Positions 31,078 through 39,698 of a stretch of 64,000 bases of DNA are shown here, in pieces. The DNA comes from Actinopolyspora saharensis. Lineage in GTDB: Bacteria > Actinomycetota > Actinomycetes > Mycobacteriales > Pseudonocardiaceae. Each line of letters starts with the position of its first letter. Within the stretch, counting starts at the first letter, position 1. Where the stretch lies: NCBI RefSeq assembly GCF_900100925.1, contig NZ_FNKO01000001.1:1991100-2055099 (forward strand), in the 5' to 3' direction. The notes below the pieces were generated by a model. The model saw only the letters and a list, made by a program, of their open reading frames with translations. It ran no database searches and was not told the origin of the DNA. The translations under genes and the position numbers were made by a program.

Positions 31078-32148
31078 TCAACGCGCACGGGCGCGCGCGG
31101 AGCGCGGGGTCCTGGTCCCGAAGAGCCTCCACAAGAGCGCGGCGCCTCCCCATGTTGCCATGAAAGCCGCCAGCGTCAGATACCCGAGAAGCTCGAAGTG
31201 ATCACCGATACCCGCCACTGCTCCGGCCGGTGACACTCCGAGCTCGGCCAGCACACCGGCGAGCACGACGACTCCGATCACCGCCGCCAGCCCCACGGTC
31301 AGCGCCGTCGTGGCGACGTTCACCCAGAGCCTGCGCACCGGCCGCGCCAGCGACCAGGTGTAGGCACGCGACATCAGCATCCCGTCCACGCTGTCCACTG
31401 TGCACATTCCCGCGGCGAACAGCAGCGGCAGGCTCATCAGGGGCAGGGTCGGCACCTCCGCTGGCGTCACGAGGGCGAGCACGGTGATCTCGGTGGCCGT
31501 CTGCATCCCGAGTCCGAACAGCAGGCCGATCACGAAGAGGTGCCACGAGCTCCCGATGAACGCGCGCATCCTGCCGCGCAGCACCCGGGCCAGCAGGCCA
31601 CGCCTGCCGAGGACCTCCTCGACCTCGGAGTCGTCGACCTCCGAGGTGCGCGCCCTGCGCAGCAACCGCACCGCGTCCTTGAGCACCAGCGCGTTGAGCA
31701 CCGCGAGCGTGCCCAGCACGATCACCACGAAGGCGTCCACCAACAGCGCGGTGTGCGCCCCGAAGCTCTCGGCCCAGCCCTTCGCCGTGACACCGGCGAC
31801 GAAGGCGACGACCACGGCGAGCAGCAGCACCACGCTGGAGTGCCCCAGGGCGAACCACATTCCCGTGGACACGGGGCGTTTACCGCGTTGCATGAGCAGG
31901 CGGGTCGCGTCGTCGATCACGGCGACGTGATCGGCGTCGAAGCCGTGGCGCAGTCCGAGCACGTAGGCCGCCGTTCCGGCGGCGGCCAGACCGCCCGCCG
32001 CACCGGGCGAGCTCTGGTAGAGCAGGTAGCCGCCCCAGCCCAGCAGGTGCAGCAGGGCCAGCGCCAGGAAGACCAGCGTCACCCTGCCCCGCTGGCCGAC
32101 GGCCCGGCGGCCGGGTTCTCGTGCGACGGGCTGTTCGGCAGAAGTCAT
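31078..32148 (-). CDS. Nickel/cobalt transporter, NiCoT (HoxN/NixA) family
   Basis: A 356-residue inner-membrane permease with about eight helices. The NiCoT signature RHGFDADHVAVIDDATR is present in helix II, followed by FALGHSSVV, LGMQTATEI and GMCTVDSVDG, the other family motifs. Given the cobalamin riboswitch upstream and the cob genes around it, cobalt is the likely substrate, though NiCoT members may carry nickel too. The ATG at 32146-32148 follows AGGAGG; a longer reading to 32253 would run into the riboswitch. The loop near EVDDSEVEEV is acidic. Confidence 0.93.
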   Translation of the reverse strand: MTSAEQPVAREPGRRAVGQRGRVTLVFLALALLHLLGWGGYLLYQSSPGAAGGLAAAGTAAYVLGLRHGFDADHVAVIDDATRLLMQRGKRPVSTGMWFALGHSSVVLLLAVVVAFVAGVTAKGWAESFGAHTALLVDAFVVIVLGTLAVLNALVLKDAVRLLRRARTSEVDDSEVEEVLGRRGLLARVLRGRMRAFIGSSWHLFVIGLLFGLGMQTATEITVLALVTPAEVPTLPLMSLPLLFAAGMCTVDSVDGMLMSRAYTWSLARPVRRLWVNVATTALTVGLAAVIGVVVLAGVLAELGVSPAGAVAGIGDHFELLGYLTLAAFMATWGGAALLWRLFGTRTPRSARARAR

Positions 32149-32204
32149 GCGTGCGGACCTCCTGGGTCTCCTCGCCCGAGGGATCGGTTCCGCGCGTCGC
32201 GGTT

Positions 32205-32365
32205 CGGCGCGCGGCCCGCAGGGAGTTTCCTGACTTCCGGATCGACGCGTCACTCCCGCCTTCCAGCTCGACTGAGCCGTGGCCTGATGGGAGCCGCTTT
32301 CCCGGTCACAGTGGCGGGACCGTCTCGGAGTCGCACCGAGTTCCTCGCCGTGCGGCGCGGAGCAT
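32205..32365 (-). promoter_or_regulatory. Cobalamin riboswitch upstream of the cobalt transporter
   Basis: On the minus strand the aptamer reads GGAACTCGGTGCGACTCCGAG, then GGTCCCGCCACTGTGACC, and later the B12 box AGTCAGGAAACTCCCTGC about 65 bp before the start. The AA of GTGNAA is changed to GA, and the L5 region is slightly unusual, but the core and box are clear. It predicts repression of cobalt uptake, and of the downstream cysG-like gene, when cobalamin is plentiful. Confidence 0.9.
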
Positions 32366-32758
32366 CCTCACCCGAACAAGGGCAGGAGGTCAATCATGGT
32401 GAACTTCCTCACCGGGGGCGCGGCATCGACGCAGGGATCGGCGTGATTCTCGGCGCACCGTGATCGCGCCGTGCGACGGGGTCGCGGCCGGCTCCCGGTC
32501 AGGTGAGATCGCGCCGCATGCATCCGCGGGCCCACCTGTCGAGGCCGTGGGCCGCTTCGCGGGCGCGGAGCTCTCGCAGCCCCGGAGTGATCTCGGATTC
32601 GGACAGCCACCGGCGATCCCAGTACTTCCGTCCGATCCCGGACTCCGGGGCCTCGGCCGCGCCGAGGCACCCGCGCGAGGGAAGAACCGCAGCCGCCGGG
32701 GCCGTGTGCTCGCACCGCTTTTCCGGCCGAGCACACGGCCCGCCGGATCACCCGAGCT
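32366..32758. other. 393-bp region between the riboswitch and the aminotransferase gene
   Basis: No complete gene is seen. On the minus strand a frame ending at TGA 32499-32501 reads like protein (RKYWDRRWLSESEITPGL, then LRELRAREAAHGLDRWAR) with high G/C in third positions, but it has no ATG, GTG or TTG start within the open stretch. It may be a gene remnant or chance. The promoter of the transporter unit should also lie here. Confidence 0.4.
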
Positions 32759-33859
32759 TCACCGGCCGAGCACCTTGCGCAGCGCGCCCAGCAGCATCTC
32801 GACGCGGTCGAGGCGGGCGTTGTTGCCCATGAGGCCTATCCGCCACACGCTGTTGGCGAACTGCCCCGCACCGCCACCGATCTCGATGCCGTAGTCGTTC
32901 AGCAGCTGCTTGCGCACACCGGCCGAGTCCACGCCCTCGGGGACCCACACGCTCGTGAGCTGGTGCAGCCTGCTGCCCTCCGCGGCGAACAGGTTCAGCC
33001 CCATCTCCTGCAGCCCCGCCTGGAGGGCTTCGCCTGCGGCCCGGTGCCTTTCGGTCACCACCGGCATGCCCTCCTGCAGGATCCGGCCGAGAGCCGCGTG
33101 CAGGGAGGCCACCATAGCGGTGGGAGCCGTGTGGTGGTACGCGCGGCCGCCCGAGCTCCCGCCGTTCACGTAGTTGCCGATCAGCCCCAGGTCCAGGTAC
33201 CAGGTGGTCGGCTTCTCCACCCTGCGCTCCCAGGCGCGCTCGGAAACCGTGAACGGGGCCAGTCCCGGCGGCACTCCGAGGCATTTCTGAGTGCCCGCGT
33301 AGGCGACGTCGACGTTCCAGGAGTCCAGCTCGACCTGCTCACCCCCGATCGAGGTGACGCAGTCGACGAGCAGCAGGGTGCGCTCGCCACGTTCGCGCAG
33401 GGCAGCGCCGAGACCCGCGATGTCGCTGCGCACCCCGGTGGAGGTCTCGGCGTGCACGGCCGCGACCAGCGCGGGGTCGGGGTGCGCGTCGAGCACCCGC
33501 TGGATGTCCACGGGATCACCCCACTCGTGGTCGACCCGGACGACTTCGGCGCCGTAACGGGACGCGACGTCGCACATGCGCTCGCCGAACAGACCGTTCA
33601 CCGCTACGACCACGACGTCACCGGGACGCACGAAGTTGACGAAAGCCGCCTCCATGCCGATGGAGCCGGTTCCGGACAGGGGCAGCGTCCGCGAGTTCTC
33701 CGTTCCCCAGACGGTCCGCAGGCGGTCCCCGGTCTCGTCCAGCAGCGTCAGGAAATCGGGGTCCAGGTGACCGAGCAGTGGGGCGGCCAACCCCGCGGTG
33801 GCCTCCGGGTACGTGTTCGACGGGCCCGGGCCCAGTAGGGAGCGTTCAACCAGTGCCAT
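32759..33859 (-). CDS. Class V aminotransferase (alanine-glyoxylate / serine-pyruvate type)
   Basis: A 366-residue PLP enzyme of fold type I. Family features are LLGPGPSNTYPEA at the start, SGTGSIGMEAAF, HAETSTGV, LLVDCVTSIGG with the PLP-ring Asp, and the Schiff-base Lys in AGTQKCLGVPPG. Related enzymes transaminate glyoxylate with alanine or serine. The ATG at 33857-33859 follows GGTGGAAG. It is co-directional with the cobalamin genes on both sides but has a 214-bp AT-richer gap upstream that probably holds its own promoter, so a role in cobalamin synthesis should not be assumed. An L-threonine-derived aminopropanol role would need other enzymes. Confidence 0.85.
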   Translation of the reverse strand: MALVERSLLGPGPSNTYPEATAGLAAPLLGHLDPDFLTLLDETGDRLRTVWGTENSRTLPLSGTGSIGMEAAFVNFVRPGDVVVVAVNGLFGERMCDVASRYGAEVVRVDHEWGDPVDIQRVLDAHPDPALVAAVHAETSTGVRSDIAGLGAALRERGERTLLLVDCVTSIGGEQVELDSWNVDVAYAGTQKCLGVPPGLAPFTVSERAWERRVEKPTTWYLDLGLIGNYVNGGSSGGRAYHHTAPTAMVASLHAALGRILQEGMPVVTERHRAAGEALQAGLQEMGLNLFAAEGSRLHQLTSVWVPEGVDSAGVRKQLLNDYGIEIGGGAGQFANSVWRIGLMGNNARLDRVEMLLGALRKVLGR

Positions 33860-34073
33860 GACTTCCACCCTAGGCACACCTGCCCAGCACAGCGGGCTGC
33901 ACCCACTTGACGGGAATCCTGCTGCACAAAAGGGTTTCCGTAAGGCGAAATAAGGATTTCACGAACCCCGTGCGCAAAAGTGTTGAGAATGTCACAGGAA
34001 GACGAGAGGCGGCAGGGCCCCGGCACGCGCGATCGGGGACAGCAGCAGGTCAGCCGCGGGACTGGTGCACCCC

Positions 34074-34853
34074 TCAGCAGGAGGCGGGAGCGGGAATTCG
34101 CGCGACGGCCAAGGTCACCCCGGAGACCACCGCCTTGGGCAGCACCAAGCGAGGACCGCCATCGCCGACCTCGGAGGCGGCTCGCAGCGCGGCCGCCTCC
34201 GCGACGCCGGCGGTTCCGAGCGCGCTCCGCGCGGAAACGCTCGGGCTCACCACGGGGACAGCGGAAAGCACTTCGGGCGCGTACCCCCGCAACGGCGGCT
34301 CGCCGTCGACGCCGCGAGCCAGGAAGTACTCCCGCAGCGCCGCGCGCAGACCGGGCTCCCGCGCCCTGCGGTCCACCGTGGCCACCGCACGAACCGCTCG
34401 GGGACGCGGCCCGAGCAACTCGTCCAAACCGGCCAGAGCGGCCGATGCCGTCCCGGCGGCGACACCGCTGGATGCACCGATCCCGAGCACGAGCCCACGA
34501 GGAACGAGCCGGACCGTCCGCTCGTCTCCGGTGCCCCCGGTGAGGCCGACGTCCCCCGGGAGACCGGCGTCCCCGGTGAGGTCGGCGTCCCCGGTGAGGT
34601 CGGAGATCACCACGTTCCACGATGCGCCCTCCACCCGCTCCGCGGTCCCCGCGCGGACGAAGCGGTCCACCACGTACCCGCCCGGGTTGTGCACCGCTAC
34701 CGGAACACCACGCGCGAAAGCCGCGAGGCACCCGTCCAGATCACCCTCGACCTCCGCGTCGAGCGACTCCGCCAGCGCACGTGGCCCCGCGAGGCCACCC
34801 TCCCCGCTCAGGAGCCCGGTTCGCGTTCCGGGGCCCGCGCGGTGCTCGCTCAC
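34074..34853 (-). CDS. cbiG: CbiG/CobE-like cobalamin protein lacking the N-terminal CbiG domain
   Basis: A 259-residue protein. Residues about 12-84 fit the central CbiG domain (LAGPRALAESLDAEVEGDLD, GVPVAVHNPGG). Residues about 120-259 fit the C-terminal CobE/CbiG_C domain (RGLVLGIGASSGVAAGTAS, ATVDRRAREPGL, SVSARSALG, LVLPKAVVSGVTLAVARI). The N-terminal lactone-opening domain of full CbiG is absent. The linker (85-107) is coded by 18-bp repeats. The GTG start at 34851-34853 overlaps the cobL2 stop as GTGA, and an earlier start would lie deep in cobL2, so the truncation looks genuine. With CobG in the pathway the missing hydrolase step may not be needed. Confidence 0.8.
   Translation of the reverse strand: MSEHRAGPGTRTGLLSGEGGLAGPRALAESLDAEVEGDLDGCLAAFARGVPVAVHNPGGYVVDRFVRAGTAERVEGASWNVVISDLTGDADLTGDAGLPGDVGLTGGTGDERTVRLVPRGLVLGIGASSGVAAGTASAALAGLDELLGPRPRAVRAVATVDRRAREPGLRAALREYFLARGVDGEPPLRGYAPEVLSAVPVVSPSVSARSALGTAGVAEAAALRAASEVGDGGPRLVLPKAVVSGVTLAVARIPAPASC
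34531..34604 (-). repeat. Tandem 18-bp repeats inside cbiG
   Basis: About four copies of an 18-bp unit close to GTCCCCGGTGAGGTCGGC occur in tandem; the last two full copies (34569-34586 and 34587-34604) differ at one base. On the coding strand they encode six-residue units such as DLTGDA and GLPGDV between the two domains. The unit length keeps the frame, so copy number can vary without breaking the gene. Confidence 0.8.
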
Positions 34854-36058
34854 CCCTGATCGTCCGCGCTTCGGAAGCCGCGCAGCAGGACCACGGGGTC
34901 GCGGGCGGTCAACCGCGCCGAGCCGTCCTCGAGCTCGGACAACCGATTGGCCGCGAGCTGCACACCCTCCACCCGGTAACCGGCCTTGCGCAGCACGTCC
35001 CTGCTCGCCGCCACCCGGTCGAGCTCGTTCAGGGCGAGCACCACCCGCTCCGCCCCCACGTGGGCGCAGGCGGTGAGCACCTCCGAGTCGGGAGTGCCGA
35101 CGAAGACGGAGTCCGGTTTGGGCAGCTCGCGCAGCACGCCGGGAGCCGCGCCCTCCACCACGCGCACGTCCACGCCGTGCGCGGTGGCGTTGGAGACCAG
35201 TCGAACGACCTGGGCCTCGTCCGATTCGACCGCGATGCCGGCAGCCCCCATCCGGGCGCACTCCACTGCCACGGAGCCCGATCCGGCCCCCACGTCCCAG
35301 ACCAGGCAGCCCGGCCGCGGCGCCAGTCCGGCCAGGGCGACCGCACGCACCTCGGAGCCGGTGATGGTGCCCTCCCGGTGGGAGAAGTCCTCCTCCGGCA
35401 GAGCCCACCCCTCGGGAGGAACGGGTTCACCGCCACCGTGCCAACCCCGCTCGGGGACGGCGTCGGGGTCGGTCACGCAGAACACGACGTTGGGTTCCAA
35501 CCAGGTCCGCTCCGCCGCCTCGGCGGGCTCCACCGTCGTCACTCGTTCGTGTTTTCCGCCGAGGTCCTCCCCGACGACGAGAGTGCGCCGCCAGCCGCGC
35601 AGCCCCGCCCCCAGCTGGGCCGGGCCCGCGCCGGAGGTCGTCAGCACCACGACGGCGGAACGGGCCCGGCACACGTTGAGCGCACGGCGCACACCCCCCA
35701 CGCGTGCGCTGATCACCGCGGCGTCGTCCCAGGAACGCCCCACCCGCGCCATGAGCCGCTGAACGCTGGACAGCGCGGGCAGCACGGCGCATCGCAGCCC
35801 CTTGTCCCGCAGCGCCCGGACCGCTCCGAAAAATCCCGGATCGCCGGAAGCCAGCACCACCCCCGTCTCGTCACCGGCGAGCGCGGACAGCGCGCTCAAC
35901 GCGGGTCCGAAGGACCCGAGCTCGACGGTTCGCGCTCCTTCCGGAGCGAGAGCGCGCAACTGCCCGCGGGATCCCACGACCAGTTCCGCGGAGTTCAGCA
36001 GCTCTGCCGCGCCCTCAGGCAGCGGGCCGTCGTCGACTCCGATCACCGTGACCGTCAC
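34850..36058 (-). CDS. cobL: Precorrin-6Y C5,15-methyltransferase-like protein, second copy
   Basis: A 402-residue CbiE-CbiT fusion like the gene at 17871-19100 but clearly different in sequence. The CbiE part has VTVIGVDDGPLPEG and ASGDPGFFGAVRAL; the CbiT part has GLAPRPGCLVWDVGAGSGSV with an intact SAM loop. Both active regions look complete. The GTG at 36056-36058 has GGAG eight bases upstream; a start at 36193 would add 45 residues without similarity. It is coupled to cbiG by a GTGA overlap and lies 227 bp after cobM2. Whether it shares CobL's substrate is unknown. Confidence 0.85.
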   Translation of the reverse strand: MTVTVIGVDDGPLPEGAAELLNSAELVVGSRGQLRALAPEGARTVELGSFGPALSALSALAGDETGVVLASGDPGFFGAVRALRDKGLRCAVLPALSSVQRLMARVGRSWDDAAVISARVGGVRRALNVCRARSAVVVLTTSGAGPAQLGAGLRGWRRTLVVGEDLGGKHERVTTVEPAEAAERTWLEPNVVFCVTDPDAVPERGWHGGGEPVPPEGWALPEEDFSHREGTITGSEVRAVALAGLAPRPGCLVWDVGAGSGSVAVECARMGAAGIAVESDEAQVVRLVSNATAHGVDVRVVEGAAPGVLRELPKPDSVFVGTPDSEVLTACAHVGAERVVLALNELDRVAASRDVLRKAGYRVEGVQLAANRLSELEDGSARLTARDPVVLLRGFRSADDQG

Positions 36059-36285
36059 GTCGCACTCTCCGTCCGAACGCTCGTCGTTACCGAAAACAGA
36101 ACCTCCGCTTTCCGCGGACTCGCGGCAGGCGGGCCCGCGGAAGTTCACCACTCCGGTCTCCGGACAGGAGACGCACGTGGTGCGCAACAGCACAGCACGG
36201 AATCACCTCGTCGGCACGATCACGGCACCGAGCTGCGGCCCGGGAGTCGCCGACGTCGTCGTGCCGGTCGAGGAGTCAGCTCCCG

Positions 36286-38040
36286 CTACTCGGAACTTCC
36301 GGATGCGGGGCGCTGGGACGACTGTCCACTCCGGGAGGAGCTCTCCTCCGAGTCGGAGGTGCTCGTCTTGCGCTGGTTTTTGGTCCGGCCAGCCGTCTTC
36401 GTCCCGGCGGACTTGCCGGAGGACCTGGCAGCTCCGGTCCTGCTCCCCGATTTCGAGCTCTGCTGCTTGGTGGAGGACTGCTGTTTGGCTCGTGAACCGC
36501 CCGAGTTCCGCTTCCCCGAGCTCCGGTGGGGCGGGGCCTGGCCATCGGAATCAGTGGTCTCGGAATCAGCGGTCCCGAAACCAGCGGCCTCGGAACCAGC
36601 GGCCTCGGAACCAGTGCCGCCGGAGTCCACCGCGGTGCTGTCCGCATAGGACGGATCCGTCGACCCGGCGGCGGACTCCGCAGTCGGAACCTCGGTCGCG
36701 GCCGGTTCGGTCCCGGCGCTGACCTCGGCACGGTCCTGCTCAACGACATCCTGCTCCGCGACGGCTTCGGCCGACACCTCCTCCGCCGCATTCTGCTGCC
36801 CGGAAGCTGCCTCGTCCACTGGACTCACCTGCGCGGGCGACGTCCGATCCGGGGTGTCCCCCGAGGTCTCCCCCGGCGCCGCGGCGGGAGCGTCCGGGCC
36901 CGCACGCGCAGTTCGGAACCCCTCGAGCACTTCCGGATCCTGCGAGGTGGTGAACAGGTCGGGGGCCTGGGTGTCGGGCTCCGTCCGTCGGCCGTGACTG
37001 CCCCGAACGTCGGCCCTGACGATGCCGTCCCGTGCGTTCCGCTGCCAATCACGCACCGCCCACCAGGCCACCTCGGCCTCGGCGCGGGAACCGCTGCGCT
37101 GCTCGTCACCACGCGCCCGGGACAGCAGGGCGTCCTCGCCGGACCCGGCCCCGGAGCGCCGGCGGGACTCCGCGGAGGAATCGGTCCTGCCCTGCTCACC
37201 GCGCGGGAAACGGCGTCCGTCCCCGTCCCTGCGGGAGGTCGTGGAAGCGGAGGCCCCCGTTCCCGTCCCGGGGCCCCACCTGGAGCCCGCGGAACCGTAC
37301 GAGCGGGAGCGCGTGCTGGTCGGCTGCAAGGCGTGCCCGACGAGGAACAGGGTGTGCCGCCAGAGGCGGTGCCGCTTCACGAGGTCGGCCACCTCACCGA
37401 GGGTCGTCCGCAGCACCAGCTCGTCGGGACAGGTGACCTTGTAGGCGACCACGACCGGGACGTCGTCCTCGTAACCTCCCGCGCGCAGCCGCTCCACGAG
37501 CTGCCCGGCACGGGACGCGGAAACGGACAGCGCCATCGTCGCGCCGTGCGCGGCGAATTCGCGCACCTCGCCCGTCCCGGGCATGGAATTCCAGTTCCCG
37601 TCCGGTTTCCCCAGCCAAACGGAGCACTCCTCCGCCGAACCGGTGAGCTCCCTGCCCACGGAAGCGGCCGCGGCCGAATGCCCGGACACCCCGGGAACAA
37701 CCTCGACCGCGAGCTCCATGCGGGAGCAGGCGTCGTACTGCTGCTGCACCGCGCTCCACAGCACGGCGTCGCCCGTGTACACGCGGGCCACTCTGAGCCG
37801 CTCCCGCTCGGCCCTGCGACACACCTCCAGCACTTCCTGGGAGCTCGACCCGGTGGTGTCGATCAACTCCGCGTCCCCGCGGACGTGCTCACGCACGCAC
37901 TCAGGAGAGATCAGGCTCGGAGTCCAGAGCACGATGTCCGCCTCGGCGATTCGCCGCGCACCACGCAGCGTCATCAGGTCGGCCGCACCGGGCCCGGCCC
38001 CGATGAACGAGACCACCCCGGTACGTGTCCCCTGAGTCAT
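36286..38040 (-). CDS. Divergent CobM-like methyltransferase with a long disordered C-terminal tail
   Basis: A 584-residue protein. Residues 8-238 are a tetrapyrrole methylase most like CobM ([44 protein letters not shown] at the end). Two usual CobM sites are changed: the SAM-contact GDPS is GDAVLW (90-95), and the substrate-side LTRT..RTPMP is LGKPDGNWNSMP. Residues 241-584 are low complexity: Ser/Arg/Gly-rich, then a possible helix AEVAWWAVRDWQRN (323-336), an acidic Ala/Glu/Asp part and a Ser/Lys/Arg-rich end. The ATG at 38038-38040 follows GAGGAGAG. CobM proteins are normally about 250 residues. Confidence 0.8.
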   Translation of the reverse strand: MTQGTRTGVVSFIGAGPGAADLMTLRGARRIAEADIVLWTPSLISPECVREHVRGDAELIDTTGSSSQEVLEVCRRAERERLRVARVYTGDAVLWSAVQQQYDACSRMELAVEVVPGVSGHSAAAASVGRELTGSAEECSVWLGKPDGNWNSMPGTGEVREFAAHGATMALSVSASRAGQLVERLRAGGYEDDVPVVVAYKVTCPDELVLRTTLGEVADLVKRHRLWRHTLFLVGHALQPTSTRSRSYGSAGSRWGPGTGTGASASTTSRRDGDGRRFPRGEQGRTDSSAESRRRSGAGSGEDALLSRARGDEQRSGSRAEAEVAWWAVRDWQRNARDGIVRADVRGSHGRRTEPDTQAPDLFTTSQDPEVLEGFRTARAGPDAPAAAPGETSGDTPDRTSPAQVSPVDEAASGQQNAAEEVSAEAVAEQDVVEQDRAEVSAGTEPAATEVPTAESAAGSTDPSYADSTAVDSGGTGSEAAGSEAAGFGTADSETTDSDGQAPPHRSSGKRNSGGSRAKQQSSTKQQSSKSGSRTGAARSSGKSAGTKTAGRTKNQRKTSTSDSEESSSRSGQSSQRPASGSSE

Positions 38041-38257
38041 GCGATCGCTCTCCTCTCCCCACCTCGCGGTGCAACTAATACCACTGGAACCGGTGCCACG
38101 GGTCGTCCCCTGGAACACCCCGGTCGGCGTGCGGCATCTCCGCCTCACCCGTTCCCGTGACGTGTCCGGAGTGGACGACCACTCGACCGTACCGTCACGA
38201 TCCGCCGTTCGGTGGACGCGCCGGGTGGCCGGGAGAGCACGCCCCCTCAGCGTTCGC

Positions 38258-38278
38258 CGCTCCGTCGAGCGCGGAGCG
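38258..38278. terminator. Candidate hairpin after cobB
   Basis: CGCTCCG (38258-38264) and CGGAGCG (38272-38278) form a 7-bp stem with a 7-nt loop, 14 bp past the cobB stop. It may terminate or attenuate transcription before cobM2; no U-tract. Confidence 0.35.
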
Positions 38279-38291
38279 TTCGGAGCGCTCG

Positions 38292-39698
38292 CTACGTCGC
38301 GCAGGCCCGCACGAAGCGGGACACCGCGTCGGGTTGCCCCACCGGATGAGTGTGCAGGTAGGAGGCGTGAACCCCACCGCTGACGAATCCTTCGGCCACC
38401 ACCCCGTCCGCACGCCAGTACCAGGCCGGGGCGGAGACGTCCGGTTCCCGCAGCGCGGTCCTGTGGAACTCGTGCCCCGTCACGCGCTGCCCCTCCCGGA
38501 ACAGCACGGAATCGGTAGCGGCGACGGCCGCGCGATACCCCAGGGTCAGGTTCGGCGACATCTCCGCGGAGACGTCGATCACCCCGCACAACGGGTACCC
38601 GTCCAAGCTGCGCGCCAGGTACAGCAGCCCCGCGCACTCCGCGTGCACGGGCATCCCCGCGGCCACGAGCTCGGCCACGTGCTCGCGCAGCGCGACGTTG
38701 GCGGACAGCTCGGCGACGTGCTGCTCGGGAAACCCGCCGGGCAGTACCAGCCCCGTCGTCCCCTCGGGCAAGCTCTCCGCGCTCAACGGGTCGAAGGGCA
38801 GCACCTCCGCGCCCGCCGCGCGCAGCAGCTCCACGTGCTCGGTGTAGCCGAAGGTGAACGCGGCTCCGCCCGCCACGGCGATCCGCGCCCCCGCACCGCG
38901 GGCGCCCCCGGCGTCGCCGATCGCCTCGTCCGGGGACCAGGGCTTCGCCGACAACGCGGGCGCCGTTCCGGCAAGCGCCGCCACCGCGTCCAGATCGACC
39001 CCGGCGGCAACGACCTCGGCCATGGACTCGACCGCTCGCACCGCCGCGGGACCGTGCTCGGCGGCGGTGACCAGACCGAGGTGGCGGGAGGGCACCTGGA
39101 CGTCCTCGTCTTTCCCCAGCACGCCCAGCACCCGGATGCCGACCGCTCGGGCGGCCTCGCGCAGCACCTGCTCGTGCCGCTGCGAGCCGACCCTGTTGAA
39201 GATCACCCCGGCCAGCTGCAGCTGCGGGTGGAAGGAGCGGAACCCGTGCAGCAACGCCGCCGTGCTGTGGCTCTGCCCCTTGGCGTCGACCACGAGCACG
39301 ACCGGCGCGTCCAGCAGGGAGGCGACGTGCGCCGTCGACCCGAAGGCCGGGACCTCGTCGGCAGAACCGAGCCTGCCGTCGAAGAGCCCCATGACGCCTT
39401 CGATCACCGACAGCTCGGCGGTGCGCGAACCGTGCGCGAACAGCGGTGCCATCGACCGCTCACCGACCAGCACCGGGTCGAGGTTGCGTCCGGGAGCGCC
39501 CGAAGCGATCGTGTGATAGCCGGGATCGATGTAGTCGGGACCGACCTTGAACCCCGCCACCTCCGTCCCCCGCTCGCGCAGCGCCGCCAGCAGTCCGGTG
39601 GCCACGGTCGTCTTGCCGTGGCCCGATCCGGGAGCCGCCACGACGAGGCGGGGCGATTCCGACTCCGAACCCGTGGTCGAGACCGAAGCGCTCACCAC
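38292..39698 (-). CDS. cobB: Hydrogenobyrinate / cobyrinate a,c-diamide synthase
   Basis: CobB amidates the a and c carboxylates using glutamine and ATP. The 468-residue protein has an N-terminal DTBS-like ATPase domain (VVAAPGSGHGKTTVATGLL, GFKVGPDYIDPGYH) and a C-terminal glutaminase domain with the Cys in HAECAGLLYLARSLDG and the late His in GHEFHRT. The GTG start overlaps the end of cobO by about 4-7 bp, so the two are coupled. In a CobG/CobN pathway the substrate is hydrogenobyrinic acid. Confidence 0.95.
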   Translation of the reverse strand: MVSASVSTTGSESESPRLVVAAPGSGHGKTTVATGLLAALRERGTEVAGFKVGPDYIDPGYHTIASGAPGRNLDPVLVGERSMAPLFAHGSRTAELSVIEGVMGLFDGRLGSADEVPAFGSTAHVASLLDAPVVLVVDAKGQSHSTAALLHGFRSFHPQLQLAGVIFNRVGSQRHEQVLREAARAVGIRVLGVLGKDEDVQVPSRHLGLVTAAEHGPAAVRAVESMAEVVAAGVDLDAVAALAGTAPALSAKPWSPDEAIGDAGGARGAGARIAVAGGAAFTFGYTEHVELLRAAGAEVLPFDPLSAESLPEGTTGLVLPGGFPEQHVAELSANVALREHVAELVAAGMPVHAECAGLLYLARSLDGYPLCGVIDVSAEMSPNLTLGYRAAVAATDSVLFREGQRVTGHEFHRTALREPDVSAPAWYWRADGVVAEGFVSGGVHASYLHTHPVGQPDAVSRFVRACAT

